DNA from: Bacillota bacterium
Lineage (GTDB): Bacteria; Bacillota; Clostridia; Lachnospirales; Lachnospiraceae
Assembly: GCA_023436765.1 (NCBI GenBank)
Contig: JAEZHX010000135.1
Span: forward strand, 1-25,582
Reading direction: 5' to 3'
DNA length: 25,582 nucleotides
Of the stretch, positions 1 to 7,366 are shown piece after piece (position 1 is the first letter of the stretch; each line of letters starts with the position of its first letter). The position numbers were made by a program, and so were the translations under genes. Under the pieces are notes generated by a model. The model had not been told where the DNA came from, did not search any database, and saw only the letters and a list, made by a program, of their open reading frames with translations.

Positions 1-558
1 CAGGCAACCCTCCGTATCGTTAAGGTATTCTGGAGTCTGGATGCGAATCTGGCTTATAGAAGACATTTCCCGGCGATCAACTGGCTGACCAGTTATTCGC
101 TCTATAATATGTCAAAGTGGTTTAATACCAATGTAAATGAGAAATGGATGGAAGACAGGGACCGTCTGATGATGCTCTTAAATGATGAGGCGGAGCTGGA
201 CGAAATCGTAAAGCTGGTTGGTATGGATGCGTTATCCGCACCGGACAGACTGAAGCTGGAAGCAGCCCGTTCCATCCGTGAGGACTTCCTGCATCAGGAT
301 GCCTTCCATGAGGTAGATACCTATACCGAGCTGAACAAGCAGTTCCTGTTAATGGAGCTGGTACTGAATTATTATGATCTGTCCCTACAGTATCTTAGAA
401 ACGGTGTTTCCATCGAGGATCTGGTGAAGCTGCCGGTCAGAGAGAAAATCGGCCGTTTCAAGTATATCAGCAAGGATAAGGTAACTAAGGAATATGATGA
501 GATCCTGATGACCCTGAATAAAGAACTGAACGACTTAGTACAGAAGGAGGAAGCCTAA
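1..558 (+). CDS. ntpA: V-type ATP synthase subunit A, C-terminal part (partial)
   Basis: The reading frame is open from the first base of the window, so the start lies upstream and only about the last 185 residues are present. Subunit A is the catalytic, ATP-hydrolysing subunit of the V1 head of a V/A-type rotary ATPase that couples ATP to H+ or Na+ movement. The visible part starts QATLRIVKVFWSLDANLAYRR and runs through FPAINWLTSYS, which is typical of the subunit A C-terminal helical domain. The Walker A region is off the window. The stop codon overlaps the start of the next gene by one base (TAATG), and the AAGGAGG that serves subunit B lies inside the last codons of this gene. That arrangement indicates translational coupling within an ATPase operon. 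The gene order A-B-D is the usual end of clostridial V-ATPase operons. An internal ATG at 109 is not the real start, because the upstream codons clearly encode conserved subunit A sequence. Confidence 0.93.
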   Translation, partial: QATLRIVKVFWSLDANLAYRRHFPAINWLTSYSLYNMSKWFNTNVNEKWMEDRDRLMMLLNDEAELDEIVKLVGMDALSAPDRLKLEAARSIREDFLHQDAFHEVDTYTELNKQFLLMELVLNYYDLSLQYLRNGVSIEDLVKLPVREKIGRFKYISKDKVTKEYDEILMTLNKELNDLVQKEEA

Positions 559-1931
559 TGCCAAAGGAATATAGAACCATACAAGAGGTAGCAGGTCCTC
601 TGATGCTCGTACAGGGTGTTGAAAATGTAGCATTTGACGAGCTCGCTGAGATCGAGCTGGCAAACGGAGAGAAGCGCCGCTGCCGTGTACTGGAAATCGA
701 TGGCGGCAATGCTCTGGTGCAGCTCTTTGAAAGCTCCGCCGGTATCAACCTGTCCAATAGTAAGGTACGTTTCTTAGGAAGAAGCATGGAGCTCGGAGTG
801 TCCGAGGATATGTTAAGCCGTGTATTCGACGGCCTCGGCCGTCCGATTGACGGAGGCCCGGAGATTCTTCCGGAGAAGCGTCTGGATATCGCCGGACTTC
901 CAATGAATCCCGCAGCCAGAAACTATCCGCAGGAGTTCATCCAGACCGGTGTATCCGCGATTGACGGTCTGAATACACTGGTTCGCGGACAGAAGCTTCC
1001 GATCTTCTCCGCCAGCGGTCTGCCCCATGCAGAGCTGGCAGCACAGATCGCCCGTCAGGCTAAGGTGCGTGGAACCACAGAGCCCTTCGCCGTAGTATTT
1101 GCTGCGATGGGTATTACCTTCGAGGAAGCGAACTTCTTCACCGAATCCTTCCGCGAGACCGGTGCAATTGACCGTACGGTCATGTTCATCAACCTGGCGA
1201 ACGATCCGGCGGTAGAGCGTATTTCCACACCGAGAATGGCACTGACTGCTGCCGAATATTTAGCATTTGAGAAGGATATGCATGTACTTGTTATCCTTAC
1301 CGATATTACAAACTATGCCGATTCCCTCCGTGAGGTTTCCGCAGCCCGTAAGGAAGTACCCGGACGCCGCGGTTACCCCGGCTACATGTATACGGACCTT
1401 GCTTCCCTCTATGAGAGAGCAGGACGGAAGAAGGGCAAGGCAGGAAGTATCACGATGATCCCGATCCTGTCCATGCCCGAGGATGATAAGACCCATCCGA
1501 TCCCTGACCTGACCGGTTATATCACAGAGGGTCAGATTATCTTAAGCCGTGACCTGTACCGCCAGGGCATTAAGCCTCCGGTGGATGTTCTTCCGTCCCT
1601 GTCCCGTCTGAAGGATAAGGGTATCGGTGAAGGCAAGACCCGTAAGGACCATGCCAACACAATGAACCAGATCTTCGCAGCCTATGCAAGAGGTAAGGAA
1701 GCGAAGGAACTGATGGTCGTGCTCGGTGAGGCGGCTCTGACGGATATCGACAAGCTGTATGCGAAATTTGCAGATGCTTTCGAGAGAGAATATGTATCCC
1801 AGGGCTATGCTGCCAACCGTGATATTGAAGAGACCTTAAACCTTGGCTGGAAGCTGTTAGCCATCCTTCCGAGGACGGAGCTGAAGAGAATTAAGGATGA
1901 GCTGTTAGATCAATATTATGGCAAACAGTAA
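558..1931 (+). CDS. ntpB: V-type ATP synthase subunit B
   Basis: This is a 457-residue protein, the usual length for the non-catalytic nucleotide-binding subunit B of the V1 head. It starts MPKEYRTIQEVAGPLMLVQG, with the beta-barrel domain first, then the conserved DGLGRPIDGGPEI, the QTGVSAIDGLNTLVRGQKLP segment, and the late motif SLSRLKDKGIGEGKTR. As in other B subunits, the P-loop position does not carry the catalytic GxxxxGKT. It alternates with subunit A in an A3B3 ring. The start ATG overlaps the preceding stop by one base and has AAGGAGG seven bases upstream. The next gene begins 14 bases downstream. I see no odd features. Identity is secure from sequence. Whether the enzyme pumps H+ or Na+ cannot be told from this subunit. 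Confidence 0.97.
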   Translation: MPKEYRTIQEVAGPLMLVQGVENVAFDELAEIELANGEKRRCRVLEIDGGNALVQLFESSAGINLSNSKVRFLGRSMELGVSEDMLSRVFDGLGRPIDGGPEILPEKRLDIAGLPMNPAARNYPQEFIQTGVSAIDGLNTLVRGQKLPIFSASGLPHAELAAQIARQAKVRGTTEPFAVVFAAMGITFEEANFFTESFRETGAIDRTVMFINLANDPAVERISTPRMALTAAEYLAFEKDMHVLVILTDITNYADSLREVSAARKEVPGRRGYPGYMYTDLASLYERAGRKKGKAGSITMIPILSMPEDDKTHPIPDLTGYITEGQIILSRDLYRQGIKPPVDVLPSLSRLKDKGIGEGKTRKDHANTMNQIFAAYARGKEAKELMVVLGEAALTDIDKLYAKFADAFEREYVSQGYAANRDIEETLNLGWKLLAILPRTELKRIKDELLDQYYGKQ

Positions 1932-1945
1932 AGGGGGGATGACCG

Positions 1946-2611
1946 TTGGCTAAGACACAAGTGAATCCTACCAGAATGGAATTAACGAAGCTGAAGAAGA
2001 AACTGGCTACGGCAACCCGTGGACATAAGCTACTGAAGGATAAGCGGGATGAGCTGATGAGGCAGTTCCTGGACTTAGTGAGGGAGAATAAGGTCCTTCG
2101 TGAGAAGGTGGAGGCCGGAATAAAGGCAGCGAATAAGAACTTCCTGCTGGCCAGATCCGCCATGCCCGATGAGGTCATTAATGTATCCCTGCTCGCACCG
2201 AGACAGGAGGTATATCTCGAGGCTTCGACCAGGAATGTCATGAGTGTTGAGATTCCGGAATTCGAATATAAGACCAAGACACCCAATAAGCATGATATCT
2301 ACCCTTACGGCTTTGCATTTACCTCCAGTGACCTGGATGATGCGGTAAAATCCCTTCAGGATCTGCTACCCGAGATGCTTCGCCTGGCGGAGGTAGAGAA
2401 GTCCTGCCAGCTGATGGCGGCCGAGATCGAGAAGACCAGACGCCGAGTCAACGCATTAGAGCATGTCATGATTCCTGAGATGAAGGCGAAGATCAAATTC
2501 ATCGTCATGAAGCTGGATGAGAATGAGCGCAGTACCCAGATCCGTCTGATGAAGGTGAAGGATATGATGCTCGAGCAGGCTCACCATTATAAAGAGAAAT
2601 ACCAGAGCTGA
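1946..2611 (+). CDS. ntpD: V-type ATP synthase subunit D
   Basis: This 221-residue protein is the central rotor shaft that links the A3B3 head to the membrane ring. The N-terminus (MAKTQVNPTRMELTKLKKKL) is the family signature. The N- and C-terminal thirds are long charged helices that would form the coiled-coil shaft, with KTRRRVNALEHVMIPEMKAK as the conserved C-terminal stretch. The start is an unusual TTG at 1946, chosen because the conserved N-terminus begins there and a GGGGGG ribosome binding site lies at a suitable distance. A nearby ATG at 1939 is in another frame and stops after four codons. It is the last gene of the ATPase operon in this window and is followed by a strong hairpin. 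Confidence 0.95.
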   Translation: MAKTQVNPTRMELTKLKKKLATATRGHKLLKDKRDELMRQFLDLVRENKVLREKVEAGIKAANKNFLLARSAMPDEVINVSLLAPRQEVYLEASTRNVMSVEIPEFEYKTKTPNKHDIYPYGFAFTSSDLDDAVKSLQDLLPEMLRLAEVEKSCQLMAAEIEKTRRRVNALEHVMIPEMKAKIKFIVMKLDENERSTQIRLMKVKDMMLEQAHHYKEKYQS

Positions 2612-2659
2612 TAATATTTAATACGGGATCCGTCGCACTGGCGGTTAATAAAAAGAGAT

Positions 2660-2720
2660 GCTCCCCTTAAGGCAGATATATTTCGTATAAAAATCTGTTT
2701 TCTAAGGGGAGCTATTTTTA
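2660..2720 (+). terminator. Rho-independent terminator of the V-ATPase operon
   Basis: A perfect 10-bp stem (GCTCCCCTTA at 2660-2669 with TAAGGGGAGC at 2703-2712) is followed by TATTTTTA. The 33-base loop contains a second small stem (CAGAT with ATCTG). It lies 48 bases after the subunit D stop and is the natural end of the operon. Confidence 0.85.
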
Positions 2721-2727
2721 ATTTATG

Positions 2728-2762
2728 ATTAATGAATGCTAGCTAGGCTTGCATTCATTAAT
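2728..2762. repeat. 12-bp perfect inverted repeat between convergent genes
   Basis: ATTAATGAATGC at 2728-2739 pairs perfectly with GCATTCATTAAT at 2751-2762, with an 11-base loop. It sits between the V-ATPase operon and the convergent peptidase gene. It may be the transcription stop of the peptidase gene, but neither strand has a good T-run after it, so the function is uncertain. Confidence 0.5.
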
Positions 2763-2785
2763 ATAATAACTTGTTTTAAATTATA

Positions 2786-4672
2786 TTACTCATAATATCC
2801 TAATAACAATTCCGACATACCACTGATATACTGCTCTGGAACATATTCTAAATAATTATTCATATAATCATTTTGAGAAAAAGCATCGTTTTTGCAATCA
2901 ATACGAAAATATATAGAAACCCATAAAAATATCTTGTCATTTTCATAATAGGTGCTTAATTGAACACTATCTGAGGTACCTTCTGCCGGAAGATAATAGT
3001 CCTGTTCACCAATTTTTATCAAGGGAGACAAATGATCAAGAGAGTATCCATTCTGTTTAAGTGTCTCATCCTTGATGGACATCTCCAAGGAATTATTTTT
3101 ATCAAATGTTTGATAATATATCATGACATCGTCTTTAATATTATATTGATCTTTATCATATAAAAATCTTACAAGTCGAATATCTCCTAGAGATAAATTT
3201 TTAGTTCCAGTTGCGTTATATTTGTTATCAGATAATAATGGTCGTGTACCTCCAATTTGTATCTCACGTAAGTATTCATCACTAAAGCTAAGTTCACAAT
3301 GATACTTATCTTCAAATTCCTCTACTGTTAGAGGTTTTCTCTCATCACCGGGATATTGAATCGCAGCACCATCATCTTTTTCTGTGCTCTCTAAAACGGA
3401 AAATATAAGCCCCATATCCAATTCATCCACGATATAGGAGCCTAAGGCATGGCTGATATGACCTAAGTATTCATGATCTATCTTATCGGAAGTATCCTCC
3501 GGTGTATGTATGATAGAGGTATCAACCAATGTAGTAAGGCAAACAGCATCAGTGAATAACTGATGATCACCGGCACATACGTCGGGATATTCCTCAACAT
3601 TACCAATCTCAGCAGCACTAAGACTTTTGATAAACCCGTTCTTTATTTGTGAGGAGGCATCTGTTTCATTGCCATAGATATAGAGTGCTTCCGCACCTTT
3701 GTTTCCAATACAGTCAATGTTAATATCAAAAATAGATTGGTAGCTTTCCGACATCTGTCGGATAAAAAACGAGCTTCCTGTTTCTATCATATCTTCTTCG
3801 CTGTTAAAGGCAACAAATATGATATCATAAGGCGGTAATGAAGAGCCATAAAGGTTTTTAACTACCTCTGCTGTATCGATTAAGGTACAGACGCCCGATG
3901 CATTATCCAACGCACCTCTCCAGATAATATCGCTCACACTACCTACATGATCATAATGTGCACTAATAATCAAAGCACTTCTGTTATTGCTTCCTTTCAT
4001 CAATCCTGCAACATTATTCTGTATATAGTCCTTTACATCCAGCTTACAGGAAAAATGCACCGATTTGCCAATGTGTTTATTAAGTTTATCGTATCCGCTT
4101 TGAAGAATATGTAATTCAGGCTGCCGTTTTTCATTATAAAAATCCAATCCCCTCCGTAATTTTACATCTTTTCGTAAGATAAATTTTAAATAAGGATCTT
4201 GTCGATATTTGCTCGCAGTATCCAAATTGTCTGCTAATAACGCATAATCACTATTATCAAGCTCCTTCAGTAAAGGTAGTGTTATATCGCAATTTTTTAA
4301 ATTAAATTCAAAATAATCTTCCCCATAGATTAATTCTTCCACAACTTTTCCATCATCAAGAATTTCCAGGCAGATGTTGGAGGGGTCCAGTGTTTCGGTC
4401 TCCTTCGTATAGGGTAATTTATAGTCTGTAGCTAAAGGTGCTAGCCCAATTTCATTAAAGCGATAAGCAATATATTTGCCTGCCAATTCATTACCTTGTG
4501 TTCCTGGACGCCTGCCATCACATTCATCTGATGTTAAGAATTTCAAGTCCTTTTCGAGTTGGGTAAATTCATGATCAGTTTTATTGATATCTTCTTTACG
4601 GTGATTGCTTTTACAACCTGCTGTTAACAGAATACAGACAATGCTTATTAATATGTATTTAATAATTTTCAT
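2786..4672 (-). CDS. M28-family metallopeptidase lipoprotein with extra C-terminal domain
   Basis: This 628-residue protein starts with a lipoprotein signal (MKIIKYILISIVCILLTAGC, lipobox cysteine at 20), so it should be anchored on the outer face of the membrane. The M28 zinc aminopeptidase motifs are all visible: SAHYDH (H239, D241), GALDNASG (bridging D256), NSEED (catalytic E292, ligand E293), INIDCIGN (D320) and IIHTPEDT (H389). By family rules it is a two-zinc exopeptidase active on peptides from outside the cell. About 220 residues after the catalytic core (from roughly 410) are not recognised. The gene is alone on the minus strand and convergent with the V-ATPase operon. AGGAGG lies 13 bases before the ATG, a rather long gap. 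A CTG two codons earlier would be better spaced, but ATG is kept because it begins a normal signal peptide. The gene and its minus-strand neighbour are visibly A+T richer than the flanking genes, which may mean transfer. Confidence 0.88.
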   Translation of the reverse strand: MKIIKYILISIVCILLTAGCKSNHRKEDINKTDHEFTQLEKDLKFLTSDECDGRRPGTQGNELAGKYIAYRFNEIGLAPLATDYKLPYTKETETLDPSNICLEILDDGKVVEELIYGEDYFEFNLKNCDITLPLLKELDNSDYALLADNLDTASKYRQDPYLKFILRKDVKLRRGLDFYNEKRQPELHILQSGYDKLNKHIGKSVHFSCKLDVKDYIQNNVAGLMKGSNNRSALIISAHYDHVGSVSDIIWRGALDNASGVCTLIDTAEVVKNLYGSSLPPYDIIFVAFNSEEDMIETGSSFFIRQMSESYQSIFDINIDCIGNKGAEALYIYGNETDASSQIKNGFIKSLSAAEIGNVEEYPDVCAGDHQLFTDAVCLTTLVDTSIIHTPEDTSDKIDHEYLGHISHALGSYIVDELDMGLIFSVLESTEKDDGAAIQYPGDERKPLTVEEFEDKYHCELSFSDEYLREIQIGGTRPLLSDNKYNATGTKNLSLGDIRLVRFLYDKDQYNIKDDVMIYYQTFDKNNSLEMSIKDETLKQNGYSLDHLSPLIKIGEQDYYLPAEGTSDSVQLSTYYENDKIFLWVSIYFRIDCKNDAFSQNDYMNNYLEYVPEQYISGMSELLLGYYE

Positions 4673-4702
4673 AGGCAGTGCTGATCCTCCTAATTATACC
4701 TA

Positions 4703-4756
4703 TGCGTCCGGACTCACCTAATACACTCAATTAAGCTTATGATGAGTCCGGATGCA
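4703..4756. repeat. 14-bp inverted repeat containing TCCGGA, upstream of the peptidase gene
   Basis: TGCGTCCGGACTCA (4703-4716) pairs with TGAGTCCGGATGCA (4743-4756) with one G-T pair and a 26-base loop. It lies between the small CxxC gene and the peptidase gene, just ahead of the peptidase ribosome binding site on the minus strand. There is no T-run on either strand, so a leader hairpin or protein-binding site is as likely as a terminator. Confidence 0.5.
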
Positions 4757-4829
4757 CTTAGCTAGAAAAGATTGAACTAAAAAAAGTGAATAATAATCCG
4801 ATTGCAATATTTTATTATGTACAACAAAA

Positions 4830-5177
4830 CTAGTGGCTGATAGAATGCCTTTCTGAATACGTGTTAGGTAGTTTCGTTATGAATCCATAACTACAGTAGT
4901 TACACATAGTTATCACACTATGGTAGTATTCATATACATATACAGTACAACCAGGATATATAGTGCATGCATGAGAGTCATAAAGAAATGGTCCAGTGTC
5001 AGAGTTAAATGTTGTTATATAGCCGATTCCGCAATTCATACATAGTGGACGTCTTAAAGTCACATCAGATGTTTTGTTCGTATCAAAATTTTCTGCTGCA
5101 TAAGCCATGGATGAAAATGATATTGCCAAGCAGAGAATAGTGATTATTGAACATAAAGCCTTAATTTATTTTCGCAT
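4830..5177 (-). pseudogene. Small secreted CxxC protein with in-frame stop in the signal peptide
   Basis: Read from the ATG at 5177, which has a well placed GGAGGG in front, codons 1-3 are followed by TAA (5166-5168). The same frame then continues open through a hydrophobic stretch (IKALCSIITILCLAISFSS) and a likely signal-peptidase site after MAYA. The mature part is about 90 residues with two CxxC pairs (CMNC and CNYC) plus further cysteines, resembling a small secreted zinc-ribbon-like protein. No family name is offered. One base change (AAA or CAA to TAA) explains the stop. The gene may be a recent pseudogene, or translation may restart at the TTG at 5129 or the ATG at 5108, though neither would give a complete signal peptide. 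A sequencing error is also possible. The function is unknown. It lies upstream of the peptidase gene on the same strand. Confidence 0.65.
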
Positions 5178-5310
5178 AAGTTTTCCCTCCTTTTAATCTT
5201 AATAAGATTTAGACGAATATTATATAATGAAAACCATACAACATGACAAACATTACATAAATTACCATTAGTATACTGTAAATAATTAGATATGTAAATA
5301 TGTAACAAAG

Positions 5311-5341
5311 AATATTATCTAATATTATCTTAGTATTATCT
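5311..5341 (+). repeat. Three tandem copies of AATATTATCT; a fourth copy at 5525-5534
   Basis: AATATTATCT occurs at 5311-5320 and 5321-5330, and as AGTATTATCT at 5332-5341. An exact fourth copy lies at 5525-5534, between the putative promoter and the ribosome binding site of the FNR-like gene. The first three are spaced 10 and 11 bases apart, about one helical turn, so they face the same side of the DNA. This suggests a protein-binding array, but A+T-rich DNA can produce such repeats by slippage. Confidence 0.6.
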
Positions 5342-5492
5342 CAGTTTTGATTCTTCCACTAAAAACTTCATCCTAAAGTCTTACGGCTTAATCCTAATAA
5401 ACAGAAGAATACATTATACATCATATATGTAATATAACTTGCAGGTTAAATAACTTCTGGCGTTGTTAATTCATGACTTTAGTCAGTAGTAC

Positions 5493-5521
5493 TTGACGAA
5501 CATCAGCATAGCTTGTAAACT
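5493..5521 (+). promoter_or_regulatory. Putative sigma-A promoter of the FNR-like regulator
   Basis: TTGACG (5 of 6 to consensus) and TAAACT (4 of 6) are separated by 17 bases and lie 36 bases before the start codon. The -10 is weak, as expected for a regulated promoter. A palindrome, TGACTTTAGTCA, sits just upstream. Confidence 0.45.
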
Positions 5522-5556
5522 TAAAATATTATCTCAAATATAAATGGAGGTGGATT

Positions 5557-6276
5557 ATGGAGACAGGATGCCATTGCAACCGGTGCATGGACAGGTTATG
5601 TTTACATAAGGTTCCTATTCTGTCATCGCTTAATAAGGATGATTTGGAGAAAATAGCAGACCTGATTACCCATCATATCTTCAAGAAGGGTGAGATTCTG
5701 TTCCGTGAGGGAGATAGGATGGATTCCATCGTGATTATTCATGAGGGAAGTGCCAAAGCTTTTAAGACTACCTCTGACGGAAGGGAGCAGATCCTGTATG
5801 TGTTTACGGACGGAGATTTCTTCGGTGAACAGAATTTGTTCCGCAATCATTATGTTACATATACCGTGGAGGCCTTACAGACCCTAAAAACCTGTCATCT
5901 TTCCAAGACACAGTTTCAACAGCTACTGTACAGCTTTCCAGAGATAGCGGTTAAAATCATAGATGAGCTTGGTAGCCGCATGACCAGATTGGAGACAGCT
6001 CTGCAAACCATGGGAGTTCGGAATGTGGATAACAGGATCGGCGGAATCTTAATGGAATTTGCCGCAAAGTATGGGACGGAGGAGTCTTCCGGTACCGTAA
6101 TCCATCTACCACTTTCCAGGGAGGGGATTGCTAACTATCTCGGTGTGGCCAGAGAAACAGTCAGTCGTAAATTTAGCCAGTTGGAGAGTGAGGGTATCAT
6201 CCGGTCCAGAAATAACAAGGAAATTCTGATTCTTGACCCGGAGGCACTTCAAAGCCTGGCAGGAGCATATGAGTAA
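5557..6276 (+). CDS. Crp/Fnr-family regulator with FNR-like cysteine set
   Basis: This 239-residue protein has the CRP/FNR layout: an N-terminal cysteine segment, a cyclic-nucleotide-binding-type beta-roll (about 20-130), a dimer helix and a C-terminal winged helix-turn-helix (about 180-225). Cysteines 5, 7, 10 and 15 cluster at the N-terminus, and C113 in TLKTCHLSK aligns with the fourth ligand of E. coli FNR (C122). This supports a [4Fe-4S] oxygen- or NO-sensing switch rather than a cAMP receptor. The spacing is C-x2-C-x4-C, one residue shorter than in FNR. The recognition helix reads ARETVSR: R199 and E200 as in CRP, S203 and R204 as in FNR. It has a good ribosome binding site (GGAGG, 5546-5550). 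Rubrerythrin follows after a terminator, so the regulator is transcribed alone but probably acts on redox genes nearby. The effector and target site are inference. Confidence 0.9.
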   Translation: METGCHCNRCMDRLCLHKVPILSSLNKDDLEKIADLITHHIFKKGEILFREGDRMDSIVIIHEGSAKAFKTTSDGREQILYVFTDGDFFGEQNLFRNHYVTYTVEALQTLKTCHLSKTQFQQLLYSFPEIAVKIIDELGSRMTRLETALQTMGVRNVDNRIGGILMEFAAKYGTEESSGTVIHLPLSREGIANYLGVARETVSRKFSQLESEGIIRSRNNKEILILDPEALQSLAGAYE

Positions 6277-6358
6277 GAAGGACGCTATCAGCAGGCGGAG
6301 AGTAATCAGGTGGAGTGATTAATTTTTGAATGTGCAACAGAATATTTAGAAGAGTGAT

Positions 6359-6420
6359 GGTTTCTGATTTATTATGAAAGCTGGATATGGCCGGATCATG
6401 ATGAATCAGGAGCCTTTTTT
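6359..6420 (+). terminator. Rho-independent terminator after the FNR-like gene
   Basis: GGTTTCTGATT (6359-6369) pairs with AATCAGGAGCC (6404-6414), 11 bp with two G-T pairs, followed directly by TTTTTT (6415-6420). The loop is long (34 bases) and partly self-complementary. Confidence 0.8.
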
Positions 6421-6493
6421 ATGTTTTATATTTGTATCAATGTACTTTTCCCCATTCTCTCAGATAAAAGAGTATGATCGGAGATCACTCACT

Positions 6494-6522
6494 TTGATAT
6501 CATAATATAACCTCAGAATAAT
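6494..6522 (+). promoter_or_regulatory. Putative rubrerythrin promoter with overlapping PerR-like core
   Basis: TTGATA (5 of 6) and AATAAT (5 of 6) are 17 bases apart. The symmetric ATAATTATTA at 6518-6527 overlaps the -10 and matches the central ten bases of the PerR box consensus (TTATAATNATTATAA), while the outer bases do not match. A second palindrome, TGATCGGAGATCA (6475-6487), lies just upstream of the -35. Confidence 0.5.
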
Positions 6523-6601
6523 TATTAATTACATACGAGTATATCTCATAAAGTTTCTTTTTTATGGGAATACTGTTAGAAAAATATTTGGAGGTACTAT
6601 T

Positions 6602-7201
6602 ATGTCAGTTGATTTTAAGAACAGCCAGACGAAGGATAATCTGATGCGGGCTTTCGCCGGTGAAAGCCAGGCCAGAAATCGTTATACCTTTGCAGCCTAC
6701 CAAGCAAAGAAAGAGCATCAGCATGTCATTGAGCTGATCTTCCGCTTCACAGCAGATCAGGAGAAGGAGCATGCGGAGATCTTCTATAACCATTTGAAGG
6801 AGCTTGCAGGAGAGAATATTCATGTGGACGGAGCATATCCGGTTGATATCTCGGATAATTTGGTGGAATTGCTACGGATGGCTGAGCACAATGAATATGA
6901 GGAATATGATCCGATCTATAAGAGCTTCGGTGATATTGCCAAGGAAGAAGGATTTAACAAGGTGGCTGCCTCCTTTCATATGATAGCAGGCATCGAAAAG
7001 ACCCATGGAGACCGCTTCGCCAGGTTCGCTCAGATGCTGGAGGAGAATAAGCTGTATGTTTCCGACGTGGAAACCGGTTGGCTCTGTCTGAATTGCGGAT
7101 ATGTTCATTGGGGGAAGTCGGCACCAAAGGAGTGCCCGGTCTGCCATCATGATCAGGGACATTTTATCCGTGTAGAATTGGCACCCTTCCAGAATGCCTA
7201 A
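6602..7201 (+). CDS. rbr: Rubrerythrin
   Basis: This 199-residue protein is a peroxide-reducing non-haem iron enzyme of the anaerobe cytoplasm, taking electrons through its own rubredoxin site to reduce H2O2 to water. The ferritin-like diiron domain comes first, with ligand motifs FAGESQARNRY (E21), ADQEKEH (E54, H57), AEHNEYEEY (E95, E98) and IEKTH (E132, H135). The C-terminal rubredoxin-like domain has CLNCGYVHWGKSAPKECPVC (C162, C165, C178, C181). The length is normal. GGAGG ends seven bases before the ATG. The gene has its own promoter region and stands alone after the FNR-like regulator. In Clostridium acetobutylicum rubrerythrins are under PerR control, and a PerR-like core is visible here, but regulation is inference. 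Confidence 0.96.
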   Translation: MSVDFKNSQTKDNLMRAFAGESQARNRYTFAAYQAKKEHQHVIELIFRFTADQEKEHAEIFYNHLKELAGENIHVDGAYPVDISDNLVELLRMAEHNEYEEYDPIYKSFGDIAKEEGFNKVAASFHMIAGIEKTHGDRFARFAQMLEENKLYVSDVETGWLCLNCGYVHWGKSAPKECPVCHHDQGHFIRVELAPFQNA

Positions 7202-7256
7202 ATGTTAACATTATAAGCTGTTCGAACAGATTGTGGAAATCCCTTGCTATGGGATA

Positions 7257-7300
7257 GCATGGATGTGATTTTGCAGGTGCATATAGAATTACATCCATGC
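7257..7300 (+). terminator. Possible rubrerythrin terminator (long stem, weak T-run)
   Basis: GCATGGATGT (7257-7266) pairs perfectly with ACATCCATGC (7291-7300). The stem can extend inward to about 15 bp with two G-T pairs. It is followed by TTATCTCT, a poor T-run. A smaller hairpin (GCTAT-GGG-ATAGC) lies immediately upstream and shares bases with it. Confidence 0.5.
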
Positions 7301-7366
7301 TTATCTCTACAGTCTGAGTATATAGTAATAAAAACTACATATCATAGAAAAATATACTATTATATA

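Larger units (their letters stand above)
5178..5556. other. Long A+T-rich divergent control region
   Basis: This 379-base gap separates the minus-strand CxxC gene from the plus-strand FNR-like regulator, so it should hold promoters in both directions. It contains four copies of a 10-bp repeat, a short palindrome (TGACTTTAGTCA, 5474-5485) just before the putative -35 of the regulator, and many A/T runs. No coding capacity was found. Confidence 0.6.
6277..6601. other. Gap between regulator and rubrerythrin: terminators then control region
   Basis: The first part holds two hairpins that end the regulator transcript: a weak one (TAATCA/TGATTA, 6303-6321, then ATTTTTG) and the strong one listed separately. 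The second part holds a TGATC-GGA-GATCA palindrome (6475-6487) and the rubrerythrin promoter. No gene is seen. Confidence 0.6.

Noticed and set aside
5311..5341. CRISPR-like array
   Set aside because: The repeats are only 10 bases with no spacers of regular length and no cas genes.
5474..5485. TGACTTTAGTCA as a CRP/FNR operator for the regulator's own gene
   Set aside because: The half-sites and two-base spacer do not fit either TGTGA-N6-TCACA or TTGAT-N4-ATCAA. Mentioned only as a palindrome.
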